A stretch of 64,000 nucleotides of DNA from Clostridiales bacterium (GCA_015056015.1 SVHD01000002.1:62001-126000); one strand, 5' to 3'. Counted from the stretch's first letter, positions 24,744 to 33,117 are shown. Translations and numbers: made by a program. The notes: a model not told the origin generated them from the sequence alone.

Positions 24744-25523
24744 TTAAATAAACTTCCATTTGGCCAGGGTATCGTGCAGCTTCTGGGCGATATCGCCGTC
24801 TTTCCAGGTTTCCTTTTCCACGTCATTCTGAGGCGGGAAAATACGCTCCACCTGGGTGGGGCTGCCGCTGAGGCCATAATGGTTGGGATCGGTATCCAGG
24901 AAGGCATCCAGACCGATGATATGGATGGGCTTATTCCGGATGGTCCGCTCAATTTTCAAGGAAGGAAGCCGGGGCATATAAATATCCTGCTCTACCGTCA
25001 CCAGGCAAGGGAAGGGCATATGGGCCGTTTCAATCACATTCTGCAATTGCTGCTCCACATTCACGCCGTCATTCATGACCTCAATGCGGGATACCCATGC
25101 CGCATGGGGAATGCCCATATGCTCGGCAATGGCGGGGCCCACCTGCGCGGTATCGCCGTCGGTGGTCTGCTTGCCGCAAAGAATCAGATCAAAATCCCCC
25201 ACGCTGCTGATGGCCTGGCTGAGAGTATAGCTGGTAGCCAGCACGTCCGCGCCGCCCAGCCGACGATCGGAAAAAACATAGCCTTCATCAGCGCCCATCA
25301 TATAGGCTTCCTTGATGATGGCCTGGGCCTGGGGCGGACCCATGGTGCCCACGGTGACCTTGCCGCCGTGAAGGGCCTTTAAACGCAGGGCCGTTTCCAG
25401 GGCAAACAAATCGTAGGGGTTCATTTTGCTCATGACCCCATCCCGCTTGAGCACGCCGGTCTTTTCATCCACCTGCACCTTATTGGTGGAAGGAACCTGC
25501 TTGATGCAGACAAAGATATTCAT
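24744..25523 (-). CDS. Electron transfer flavoprotein beta subunit (LctB-like)
   Basis: 259 residues: MNIFVCIKQVPSTNKVQVDE, KMNPYDLFALETALRLKALH, TMGPPQAQAIIKEAYMMGAD and the loop CGKQTTDGDTAQVGPAIAEH, which is the form seen in bifurcating ETFs that carry an extra FAD. The start at 25523 is preferred over an upstream in-frame start at 25550 because GAGG lies about 6 nt upstream and the family always begins with this strand. A 190-nt gap containing a strong hairpin separates it from the gene upstream. Confidence 0.92.
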   Translation of the reverse strand: MNIFVCIKQVPSTNKVQVDEKTGVLKRDGVMSKMNPYDLFALETALRLKALHGGKVTVGTMGPPQAQAIIKEAYMMGADEGYVFSDRRLGGADVLATSYTLSQAISSVGDFDLILCGKQTTDGDTAQVGPAIAEHMGIPHAAWVSRIEVMNDGVNVEQQLQNVIETAHMPFPCLVTVEQDIYMPRLPSLKIERTIRNKPIHIIGLDAFLDTDPNHYGLSGSPTQVERIFPPQNDVEKETWKDGDIAQKLHDTLAKWKFI

Positions 25524-25669
25524 GAATTCCTCGCTTCTCCTCTCGCGCATTATTTATAACGAACCGCAGCATTTGGCGGCGATAACTGACGCATTTCCGG
25601 GCTGCCGCGCCCAAAATAGCGATGAATAAGGAATCCTTTCGAAAAGGAAAAGCAAACAGGAACGGGAAA

Positions 25670-25705
25670 GGGCGGTGCGGAAAGAAAAGCCTTCCCGCAC
25701 CGCCC
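25670..25705 (-). promoter_or_regulatory. Intra-operon hairpin upstream of the LctBC-like genes
   Basis: GGGCGGTGCGG and CCGCACCGCCC form a perfect 11-bp GC-rich stem, extendable by two A-T pairs, in the 190-nt gap 25524-25713. There is no T-run directly after it on the minus strand, so a stability or processing stem is more likely than a strict terminator. The rest of the gap shows no recognisable promoter or gene. Confidence 0.55.
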
Positions 25706-25713
25706 AATGATTA

Positions 25714-26838
25714 TTAGATGCGGTCGTTGAGCATCACGAACAGATCGCGATATTCCACGCCTTCGGGGATGGAGCGACGCAGCGCTTCCGTGGCCTGGGG
25801 ATCGGCGGCGATCATGATGCGGGAATCGGTGCGCAGCAAATCGCCATAGCGGGCTTCGCACAGCATCACAGACAGTTCGGGCTTCATCTGGCCCATGATG
25901 GAGGAACCGCATTCGCGGGCACGAACGAAGGAACCGCAAGCCTTGTTTTCGGGGTTCTTGTTGTCCTTTTCGTTCAGATACACTTCGTGCAGATCAGCGC
26001 CCATGGCGGCGATGATTTCACGGGCGGGTTCCATTTCGGTCAGATCGCGGCTCAGGCGGGCAGCGTCATGATAGGAAACCACTTCGGCCTTCTTGGCGGG
26101 AGCGATCTTGCCTTCCTTGATCAGATCCAGCACGAAGGAGGTAGCGGTAACGATTTCGGGCAGATCAATGCCCCAATCCTTGCATTCATGCATGAAGAAG
26201 GCGGCGTCATGGCTATCCAGCACAACAACCTTCTTGGCGCCGGTCTTGGCGATGGCTTCCGCAGCGGCCTTGGCCTGCACGCGGACGTCTTCCAGATGAC
26301 CGATCATATCGCCCAGTTCGCAGCCGGAAGCGGGTTCATCCTTGAGGGCGGCGAAAGCAACGCCGGCCTTCTTGAGGATGGAGAAGAGGGCTTCCGCCAC
26401 ATCGGAAACGGCATAACGGGCCGCATTGCCCAGCCAAACCAGGGTATCGCCTTCCTGGGCGATGCCATCATAGTTGACCTTGGCTTCGGTGGCGCCATAG
26501 GGATTGCCGGTTTCGACCAGCTTATCAATAACCTTCTGGGCGAAATCGGGGGTCAGTTCATTCATCATGGCCTGGGAGCGGGCTTCACGGATGAAAACCA
26601 GGGGATCAAAACCGGTGACGCAGTCCGCGGTGCAGGCGCCGCACAGCAGGCATTCATACATGGTAATGGCAGAGCCCTTATCCATCTTCATGCCGCGTTC
26701 CATCATGCTGACCTGAAGGCCCTTGGCGCGGGGGGTGTTATTTTCCTTGCCGGTAACCAGTTCGATGGGGCACAGGTGACGGCACATATAGCAGAAACGG
26801 CAAGCGTCTGCATGCTTTTTCGCTTTTTCACTAAACAT
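25714..26838 (-). CDS. Fe-S oxidoreductase subunit (GlcF-like)
   Basis: 374 residues with two [4Fe-4S] motifs near the N terminus, CRFCYMCRHLCPIE and CLLCGACTADCVTGFDP. The C-terminal half should carry CCG heterodisulfide-reductase-type motifs; only ACGSFVRARECGSS is visible, so the second cluster site is divergent. Such subunits partner GlcD-type flavoproteins, and the next gene upstream (26857-28290) is one. The pair would pass electrons from a hydroxy acid or alcohol to an ETF or membrane acceptor. GGAGGG precedes the start. Confidence 0.82.
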   Translation of the reverse strand: MFSEKAKKHADACRFCYMCRHLCPIELVTGKENNTPRAKGLQVSMMERGMKMDKGSAITMYECLLCGACTADCVTGFDPLVFIREARSQAMMNELTPDFAQKVIDKLVETGNPYGATEAKVNYDGIAQEGDTLVWLGNAARYAVSDVAEALFSILKKAGVAFAALKDEPASGCELGDMIGHLEDVRVQAKAAAEAIAKTGAKKVVVLDSHDAAFFMHECKDWGIDLPEIVTATSFVLDLIKEGKIAPAKKAEVVSYHDAARLSRDLTEMEPAREIIAAMGADLHEVYLNEKDNKNPENKACGSFVRARECGSSIMGQMKPELSVMLCEARYGDLLRTDSRIMIAADPQATEALRRSIPEGVEYRDLFVMLNDRI

Positions 26839-26856
26839 GTTGATTGTACCCTCCTC

Positions 26857-28290
26857 TTACAGACCCAGCTTGTAGGGGTTCATGATGCCATTGGGATCCA
26901 GCTGCTTTTTCAGCGCTTCCATCACCTGCATGGCGGGGCCATACTGTTCCTTCATCAGACGGGACAGCTTCAGGCCGATGCCGTGGTGGTCATTGATAAC
27001 GCCGCCGTTTTCCATGGCAGCGCGCACGCCAGCATTCCAGATTTCGTTATGCAGACGGCGGGCAGCTTCGGGATCCTGGGGAACATCCTTGGGATCCACG
27101 ATGAAACGGGTGTAGTTCATGCAGCCCCATTCATACCAGTGGCTGGAGTGGGAAATATAGCGCACATAGGGGAACTTTTCGTTGATAACCTTCTTCATGG
27201 CGCGATAGATCTTTTCGATGTTGGCGTAGGTAGCCACGGTGTCCATGGTGCCGAACATCTGGGGGATATCCATGATATGGCCGGGATAGAAGAAGGTGAT
27301 GCGGTTTTCAAACCACTTTTCGCCGTAATCGCTGCCCAGATCTTGGCCGCCCCACTTTTCGACGATTTCCAGGATGATTTCCATTTCGATATCAACGATG
27401 CGCTTGATGCCTTCGATGGCCAGGTTCATGAAGCAGCCCTGCTTTTCGAAGCCCAGGATCTTCTTGATGATGGAAACGGTTTCAGCTTCGTCGAAGAAGC
27501 GCAGGATGGAAGGCTTCACCTTCTGCATGATATCGCGGCCGGCCATGTAACCGGAATTCATATCCGGGAACAGGAAAGCACGGAACTGGCGATCTTCAGG
27601 CTGTTCAAAGAGCTTGAAGGTGGCCTTGGTGATCACGCCCAGGGTGCCTTCGGAACCGATGAAGATCTGGTTCAGGTCGGGGCCGGCAGCATGCTTGGGC
27701 ACGGGCAGGGTGTTGATGATATCGCCGTTGGGCAGAACAACTTCCATGCTCAGGCACTGGTCATCGATCTTGCCATACTTGGTGGACATAATGCCGATGC
27801 CGCGATGGCCCAGAGCGCCGCCGATGGTGCCGCAGGTGAGGCAGGAAGGAATATGCTGGCAGGAATAGCCCTTTTCATTGGCATACCATTCCAGCTGCTG
27901 GAAGATCATGCCGGCTTCGGCAGTGATGGTGCGGGAAACTTCATCGATTTCGATGAGCTTGCTCATCCGCTTCATATCCATCAGAATGCCGCCGCTCATG
28001 GGCAGCGCGCCGCCCTGAGAACCGGAACCGCCGCCCCAGATATGGACGGGGATCTTATAGTAATTGGCGATCTTCATGATCTTGGATACTTCTTCAGTAG
28101 CGCCGGGGCGCACGATCCAATCGGGCATGGGGGGCACTTCGCCACGATCCTGCCACATACGGCCAACCCAGAAATAGTCCACGCCATAGGTCGCGCGGTC
28201 GCTCATTTCCATGGATACATTTTCGTATCCGCCTACGGCGTCCGCCAGTTCGTCCAGGATCATACCCGGCATAAACGCTTTCAGTTCCAT
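26857..28290 (-). CDS. FAD-binding oxidase (GlcD / VAO superfamily)
   Basis: 477 residues: VRPGATEEVSKIMKIANYYK, WGGGSGSQGGALPMSGGIL, HIPSCLTCGTIGGALGHRG and IGSEGTLGVITKATFKLFE are the FAD-binding type 4 motifs; the C-terminal half ends HHGIGLKLSRLMKEQYG. It is only distantly similar to the GlcD at 22148, so the operon encodes two different flavin oxidases. Codon choice here is strongly biased (AAG for lysine, as in leuS and tkt), which suggests high expression. The natural substrate is unknown; a sugar-derived alcohol or hydroxy acid is inferred. Confidence 0.85.
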   Translation of the reverse strand: MELKAFMPGMILDELADAVGGYENVSMEMSDRATYGVDYFWVGRMWQDRGEVPPMPDWIVRPGATEEVSKIMKIANYYKIPVHIWGGGSGSQGGALPMSGGILMDMKRMSKLIEIDEVSRTITAEAGMIFQQLEWYANEKGYSCQHIPSCLTCGTIGGALGHRGIGIMSTKYGKIDDQCLSMEVVLPNGDIINTLPVPKHAAGPDLNQIFIGSEGTLGVITKATFKLFEQPEDRQFRAFLFPDMNSGYMAGRDIMQKVKPSILRFFDEAETVSIIKKILGFEKQGCFMNLAIEGIKRIVDIEMEIILEIVEKWGGQDLGSDYGEKWFENRITFFYPGHIMDIPQMFGTMDTVATYANIEKIYRAMKKVINEKFPYVRYISHSSHWYEWGCMNYTRFIVDPKDVPQDPEAARRLHNEIWNAGVRAAMENGGVINDHHGIGLKLSRLMKEQYGPAMQVMEALKKQLDPNGIMNPYKLGL

Positions 28291-28301
28291 GATATCACTC
28301 C

Positions 28302-28967
28302 TTAGTAATTGATCTTATAGTTTTCGCCATGCAGCCCGGGATACGCGCCGCGGGAAACAGCGGGAGCATCGGGATGGGCGACAAGCCACTTATCCTTGGC
28401 CCAGAGAAGCCTACCATCACCCAGGGTGGGCTTTTCGCCTTCCAGGGGATGATTGGTGCCGCGGGGCAGAACCACGATGCACTTGAAGCCTTCATCCTGC
28501 ACCTGGCAGGGGCAGAAATGCAGCGTGGTGGCATACACTTCAATCACGGTTCCCTTAGGGAAATAGAAGGCCGTGATCTTATCGCAGGAAAGGTCCAGGC
28601 CTTCCATATCCTGCTGCTGGGCAAGCAGAAGCACCATATCGGTGACCGCGATATTATGTTCGCTGGCGCGATGATATTCCAGGCAATTGAGCATGCTGGA
28701 ATAGCCCCAGCAATAGCCGATCTGGCAGCTGCCCTGGCCGCGCAGATCATTCTTGACCACATCAAAGATGGGCAGCGCTTCCAGCGCGGGCAGATCGGGC
28801 ACATACTTGCTGCCGGCTTCGGGCATTTCCACCTTGTCAGCCTCTTCAATCAGGGAAGAAGCATCCATTTCGATGACCCGGCCAAAGGGACGGAATTCGG
28901 GATCCAGGACGGAATAGAAGGGAATCCCGGGGTTCTTTTCCCGCAGGATGGTCAGCATATCAGCCAT
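28302..28967 (-). CDS. DUF4867-type protein
   Basis: 221 residues, soluble, with a cupin-like central stretch (ITAFYFPKGTVIEVYATTLHF CPC, split here; then EGFKCIVVLPRGTNHPLEG) and a C terminus LLWAKDKWLVAHPD. I recognise it as the DUF4867 family, which often lies in sugar-catabolism operons of Firmicutes. Its position between an epimerase and an oxidase gene suggests a sugar isomerase or lactonase role, but the activity is unknown. A good AGGAGG site precedes the ATG. Confidence 0.65.
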   Translation of the reverse strand: MADMLTILREKNPGIPFYSVLDPEFRPFGRVIEMDASSLIEEADKVEMPEAGSKYVPDLPALEALPIFDVVKNDLRGQGSCQIGYCWGYSSMLNCLEYHRASEHNIAVTDMVLLLAQQQDMEGLDLSCDKITAFYFPKGTVIEVYATTLHFCPCQVQDEGFKCIVVLPRGTNHPLEGEKPTLGDGRLLWAKDKWLVAHPDAPAVSRGAYPGLHGENYKINY

Positions 28968-28979
28968 GTTATTTCCTCC

Positions 28980-29822
28980 TTAGCCAACGATGATCTTATG
29001 CGTACGGGTGATGGTTTCGCCCTTTTCGATACGCATGAAGCCGGGCTTCTTTTCGATCTGGAAATCGGCGTCCACGAAATCGGGGCCGTTGCACCAGGGC
29101 TCAATGCAGATGTAGTTGGCGCCGGGCTTGGTCCAGAACATGAGGACGGGATGATCGGGGAATTCCACGCGAACCTGACGGTCGCCGCCCTTGAGGGTCA
29201 CGCCGCGGCTCTTGAGGGTGCGGAATACCAGGGCATCCACGGCGAAGTATTCGGTCTTGAGGGGCAGGCTCTTGGCGTTTTCCGCCATGATCCGGGGTTC
29301 CCGCTTGGTCAGATTCCCGACCAGATCATAATTCGCCAGGGTTTCTTCTTCGTCAAAGACGATTTCGTAGGCTTCCAGGCCTTCGGGGGTAGCATAGGCT
29401 TCATGAGCGCCATAGCTGAAGCAGAAGGGATGATCATCCCGGCTGGTCATCTGATAGGCCACGGAAACGGCATTGCCTTCGGCAGTGAAGATAACGCGCA
29501 TATCGTATTCCCAGGGGAAGCCTTCATGCTTTTCCTGCATCAGGAAGGTAGCCTGATTTTCCTTGACTTCTTCCACCTGCCACTCAAGCAGACGGACATG
29601 GCCGTGCTTGGGCATGGGATAGCTCTTGCCTTCCCATTCGTAGCGATCTTCCCGGAAGCCGCCGGCCACGGGGAAGAGGATGGGAGCGCACATAGCCCAG
29701 AAAGCGGGATCCCGCTGCCAGATATATTCCTTGCCATTCTGATCCACCACAGACTGCAGTTCAGCGCCCTTGGAGGAAATCACGGCAGTGATTTTATCGC
29801 TCTTGATGGTAACCAGACTCAC
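28980..29822 (-). CDS. Aldose 1-epimerase family protein (LacX-like)
   Basis: 280 residues with the galactose-mutarotase beta-sandwich pattern: ISSKGAELQSVVDQNGKEYI near the N terminus, ILFPVAGGFREDRYEWEG, GHVRLLEWQV, FSYGAHEAYATPE and FWTKPGANYICIEPWCNGPD. This matches the LacX-type subgroup. It would interconvert anomers of the sugar used by the operon. The start overlaps the PfkB-kinase stop by 4 nt. Confidence 0.85.
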   Translation of the reverse strand: MSLVTIKSDKITAVISSKGAELQSVVDQNGKEYIWQRDPAFWAMCAPILFPVAGGFREDRYEWEGKSYPMPKHGHVRLLEWQVEEVKENQATFLMQEKHEGFPWEYDMRVIFTAEGNAVSVAYQMTSRDDHPFCFSYGAHEAYATPEGLEAYEIVFDEEETLANYDLVGNLTKREPRIMAENAKSLPLKTEYFAVDALVFRTLKSRGVTLKGGDRQVRVEFPDHPVLMFWTKPGANYICIEPWCNGPDFVDADFQIEKKPGFMRIEKGETITRTHKIIVG

Positions 29823-30742
29823 AGTTCAACGCCCCTTTCTTTGAGGAAAGCGCGGCATTCCTGATCATTGGCCATGCCATAGCGGGCGCCCAGGCGGGTG
29901 CACTTGATGGCGGCAGCGGCGCTGGCATACTTGCAGGCGTCGTCATTGGAAAGGCCATGGATCTTGCCGGCAACGAAAGCGCCGTGGAAGGTATCGCCGC
30001 AGCCGTTGGAATCCTTCACTTCTACCTTGTAGCTGTCATAATGACGCATGCCCTTTTCGTCCAGCAGGATGCCGCCCTTGACGCCCTGGGTGAGCACTAC
30101 CAGTTCGGGATGATAGGTTTCATAGAGCTTCTGGGCCGCTTCTTCCGCGGTGGCAGCGCCGGTCATCTTCAGGGCAAATTCTTCGGAAGGAATCAGCCAA
30201 TCCACATATTCCATCAGCTTTTCGATGCCGGGATAGGTGCCGCCGGCGTCATGGGAAACCTTTACGCCCCATTCCTTGCACTTCTTGGCAGCATAGATCG
30301 CGGCGTCCAGCATATGGCCGTCCAGATGCAGAACCTTGGCGTTCTTGATCACTTCTTCATTCAGATCTTCCGCGGTGGGGGCGGCAACGGTGCCCTTATT
30401 CCACACGCAGGTGCGGCTGGCGGTCTTCTGATTGAGCACAACCACCGCATGGAAGCTGACGGTATCGGGAATGACCTTCACATAATCGGTGTTGACATTC
30501 CACTTTTTCAGGTCATCCATCATGAAGGTGCCGAAGGGATCGTCACCGATGGTGCCCATATAGGCGGTGGTCACGCCCAGCTTCTGGGCAGCAACCAGGG
30601 CCGTGGCGCAGGGACCGCCGCCCTGCACCTTGGTTTCCACACCCTGCATTTTGGTGTCTTCCTGGGGGAAGCCATCCACCACCATCAGGGTATCATATAC
30701 CGTGGAGCCGATGCCCACGACCTGCGGATATTCGTTACGCAT
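29819..30742 (-). CDS. PfkB-family carbohydrate kinase
   Basis: 307 residues. VVGIGSTVYDTLMVVDGFPQ, GGGPCATALVAAQKLG, YMGTIGDDPFG and the C-terminal DSNGCGDTFHGAFVAG (anion hole and catalytic aspartate) define the ribokinase/PfkB family. The 8-nt overlap with a class II aldolase gene suggests it phosphorylates the ketose, or deoxy-keto-gluconate, that the aldolase then splits, as IolC does before IolJ in inositol catabolism. Confidence 0.9.
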   Translation of the reverse strand: MRNEYPQVVGIGSTVYDTLMVVDGFPQEDTKMQGVETKVQGGGPCATALVAAQKLGVTTAYMGTIGDDPFGTFMMDDLKKWNVNTDYVKVIPDTVSFHAVVVLNQKTASRTCVWNKGTVAAPTAEDLNEEVIKNAKVLHLDGHMLDAAIYAAKKCKEWGVKVSHDAGGTYPGIEKLMEYVDWLIPSEEFALKMTGAATAEEAAQKLYETYHPELVVLTQGVKGGILLDEKGMRHYDSYKVEVKDSNGCGDTFHGAFVAGKIHGLSNDDACKYASAAAAIKCTRLGARYGMANDQECRAFLKERGVEL

Positions 30743-31565
30743 TGGTGCCCTCCGCGCCCAGCAGCTTGATCTTTTCCAGCGCGAAGCGCTTGACAGCCTG
30801 CACGGGCTCCTTCATGAAGGTATCGACGCCGATGATGGAAGAATCCACCTTGCGCACTTCGTCCAGGAAGGCAAGGCATACGTCGGTGCCGAAGTTGATC
30901 TTGCGGATACCGGCCTTGATGCTGGCCACGATCTGATCATCGGGCACGCCGCTGCCGCCATGGAGAACCAGGGCCGCGGGGATGGCGTCATGCAGTTCCT
31001 TGATGCGATCCAGGGCCAGAACGGGGGCCTGCTTGTAATGACCATGAGCGGTGCCAACGGCAACGGCCAGGGCATCCACGCCGGTTTCTTCGCAGAAACG
31101 CTTGGCTTCGTCCACCTTGGTGTAATCGGTGCTCACGCCATCCTTGGCAAAGCCAACATGGCCCAGTTCGGCTTCCACATCGATGCCCAGATCATGCATA
31201 TAATGGGTGATATTCTTCATCACGGCGATATTTTCTTCCAGGGGCAGGGCGCTGGCGTCGCGCATGATGCTGGAGCAGCCATACTTGACGGCGCGGAACA
31301 CCGCTTCGTCACAGGAGCCGTGGTCCAGATGATAGCAGATCTTCACATTGGAGCGATGGGCCGCTTCCACGATGCAGGGAGAAACGAATTCGGCTTCTTC
31401 GCTCATGAACAGGCGGCTGTACATCTGAATGATGATGCAGGCGTTGGCTTCTTCCGCAGCCTTGATGATGCCCATGGCGGTTTCGCCGTTATAGGCATTG
31501 AAAGCAGGGATGGCGCAATTTTTCTTTTCCGCGATTTCCAGCAGGGTTTTCATGTTGGTAAGCAT
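30735..31565 (-). CDS. Class II ketose-bisphosphate aldolase (FbaA/KbaY/IolJ-like)
   Basis: 276 residues. Zinc-binding and catalytic segments are present: AIPAFNAYNGE, ICYHLDHGSCDEAVFRAVKY, DVEAELGHVGFAKDG, AVAVGTAHGHYK, VLHGGSGVPDD and KINFGTDVCLAF. Members split phosphorylated ketoses to dihydroxyacetone phosphate and an aldehyde. The short length fits the GatY/KbaY/IolJ branch. AAGGGGGA lies before the start. It would supply glycolysis directly. Confidence 0.92.
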   Translation of the reverse strand: MLTNMKTLLEIAEKKNCAIPAFNAYNGETAMGIIKAAEEANACIIIQMYSRLFMSEEAEFVSPCIVEAAHRSNVKICYHLDHGSCDEAVFRAVKYGCSSIMRDASALPLEENIAVMKNITHYMHDLGIDVEAELGHVGFAKDGVSTDYTKVDEAKRFCEETGVDALAVAVGTAHGHYKQAPVLALDRIKELHDAIPAALVLHGGSGVPDDQIVASIKAGIRKINFGTDVCLAFLDEVRKVDSSIIGVDTFMKEPVQAVKRFALEKIKLLGAEGTNA

Positions 31566-31594
31566 TGGTAATTTCCCCCTTATAATTTACATAT

Positions 31595-31632
31595 CGCGGC
31601 CCTGGCGCCATTTTCAGGCCCCAGGGCACGCG
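31595..31632 (-). promoter_or_regulatory. Intra-operon hairpin between isomerase and aldolase genes
   Basis: CGCGGCCCTGG and CCAGGGCACGCG form an 11-bp stem with one bulged A in the 74-nt gap 31566-31639. No T-run follows on the minus strand, so it probably shapes mRNA stability or expression ratio between the first gene and the rest. Confidence 0.5.
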
Positions 31633-31639
31633 GAGAAAT

Positions 31640-33031
31640 TTATTTTACGGTATCCAGGACCAGGCCGGGAACGTACTTGCAGAATTCGGCCAGTTCTTCG
31701 GTGTAATCGCCTTCGATTTCGGCCATGTGATGGATGTAGGGGCCTTCCACCAGCTTCTTTTCCCAGGCAGCCAGGTTTTCGAATTCAGCCCACAGATAGG
31801 TACCAAAGGTGTAGGGGCCTTCGGTGGATTTGCAGGTGCCGGCCAGCAGGGAGTAATTGCCGTTATCCTGATCGAAGCGGGCCACGGTGTATTCGCCCTT
31901 CTTCACTTCGAACCACTGACGCATGTTCACATTCTTGCAGGGAGTGGTATCATTCTTGAGGCTGTAGGCGAAGGGGCCGCAGTGCCAGAGCAGTTCGGCA
32001 TTCTTGTTTTCGGGATGACGGACGGTGAATTCGCCGAAGAAGGGAACCTTCTTGCCCAGGGAAGCGCAGGAGAGCAGGGCCATGGTGAGGGCGCCGTGCA
32101 GATCGCTTTCGCAGGAGATGATGTAGCCCATATCGGCCAGCACGGAATAGGCGGTGCAGGGCATGGCGCCTACGCCCAGCTGCATGGCAGTCCAGCATTC
32201 GGCGGAAACGGCCTGAACGTTATAGGTCTTGAACACCCACTGATACAGCAGCACGAAAGCATAAACCTTCTTGAGCAGGGGAGGAGTGAGATCGTCCATT
32301 TCGTAACGGGAGAGCAGCAGCTTGGCGCCTTCTTCCAGTTCGGCGTCATTTTCCTTGAGGATCTGGTTGTATTTGTCAATGACAACAGCCAGGTTCACGG
32401 GGATCATCTGCAGGCCGAACTTTTCCATCAGTTCGCCTTCATTGAAGATAACGGAATTGAAGGGCTTGGGACGCATACCGACCTGGGCAATGCGCATGCC
32501 GCGGAAATTCTTCACCATGCAGGAAACAGAAACAAACTTCTGGAAGCCCTTGGCGAAGGTATCGCTGTCCACGGTAGAGGTTTCGATATAGGAGAAGGGA
32601 ACATGGAAGCGCTGCAGCTGACGGCTTACGCCGAAGAGGCCGCACTGGCTGTCGGTGTAGCGGGTGCCGTCGGGCAGGAAGGAATCATCCATGGGAGCCC
32701 ACAGGCACACGGGCTTGTTCACGCCGCGGGCCACGATGGCGCCGATTTCTTCGTTGCCGAAGTTGCAGTTGATGATCAGGATCGCATCCACCTTTTCGGC
32801 ATTGAATTTTTCAATAACCTTGGCGGCGTTTTCTTCGTTGTACATCACGGCCACGTCATTGATGCCTTCCAGATCGACGAAAGAAACGTTTTCAGAAGTG
32901 AAATTCTTCTTGATGTACTCCACGCACTTGTGGCCGCGTTCTTCGGCCTTTTCCCAGTTAAAGATACCGGGGCGGGGGGTAACATCGCGACGCATGGGAG
33001 CCAGACCGATCTTGAGCTTGTAATTCAACAT
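31640..33031 (-). CDS. L-fucose/L-arabinose isomerase family protein
   Basis: 463 residues. The fold and several segments (INCNFGNEEIGAIVARGVNK, VCLWAPMDDSFLPDGTRYTD, VSAECWTAMQLGVGAMPCTA, CESDLHGALTMALLS) match the FucI/AraA-like isomerase superfamily, in which a metal-bound enediol route converts aldose to ketose. It is shorter than true FucI (about 590 residues), so the substrate is probably not fucose. It is the first gene of the 15-gene operon and sits behind a promoter with an overlapping dyad. Codon use is strongly biased, as in highly expressed genes. Confidence 0.82.
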   Translation of the reverse strand: MLNYKLKIGLAPMRRDVTPRPGIFNWEKAEERGHKCVEYIKKNFTSENVSFVDLEGINDVAVMYNEENAAKVIEKFNAEKVDAILIINCNFGNEEIGAIVARGVNKPVCLWAPMDDSFLPDGTRYTDSQCGLFGVSRQLQRFHVPFSYIETSTVDSDTFAKGFQKFVSVSCMVKNFRGMRIAQVGMRPKPFNSVIFNEGELMEKFGLQMIPVNLAVVIDKYNQILKENDAELEEGAKLLLSRYEMDDLTPPLLKKVYAFVLLYQWVFKTYNVQAVSAECWTAMQLGVGAMPCTAYSVLADMGYIISCESDLHGALTMALLSCASLGKKVPFFGEFTVRHPENKNAELLWHCGPFAYSLKNDTTPCKNVNMRQWFEVKKGEYTVARFDQDNGNYSLLAGTCKSTEGPYTFGTYLWAEFENLAAWEKKLVEGPYIHHMAEIEGDYTEELAEFCKYVPGLVLDTVK

Positions 33032-33084
33032 GAGCGGGCGCCTTCTTTCTATAAAATATTTATCAGTTCGCAGGGGATTCCATA

Positions 33085-33117
33085 TATCATTTTATCCTCA
33101 ATGATAAATTCAGGCAA
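33085..33117 (-). promoter_or_regulatory. Promoter and overlapping operator dyad of the 15-gene operon
   Basis: On the minus strand TTGCCT (33112-33117), 17 bp, TAAAAT (33089-33094). A perfect 7-8-7 inverted repeat, TATCATT and AATGATA (33085-33106), covers the -10 and most of the spacer, the usual place for a repressor site. No regulator gene lies next to the operon, so the protein that binds is unknown. Confidence 0.55.

Noticed and set aside
31640..33031. Calling the first gene of the large operon fucI or araA
   Set aside because: At 463 residues it is much shorter than FucI and its neighbours do not match an L-fucose or L-arabinose operon; superfamily membership is all that can be supported.
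16855..33031. The large operon as a recently transferred genomic island
   Set aside because: No integrase, transposase, tRNA or direct repeats flank it, and its base composition and ribosome binding sites look like those of the neighbouring housekeeping genes.
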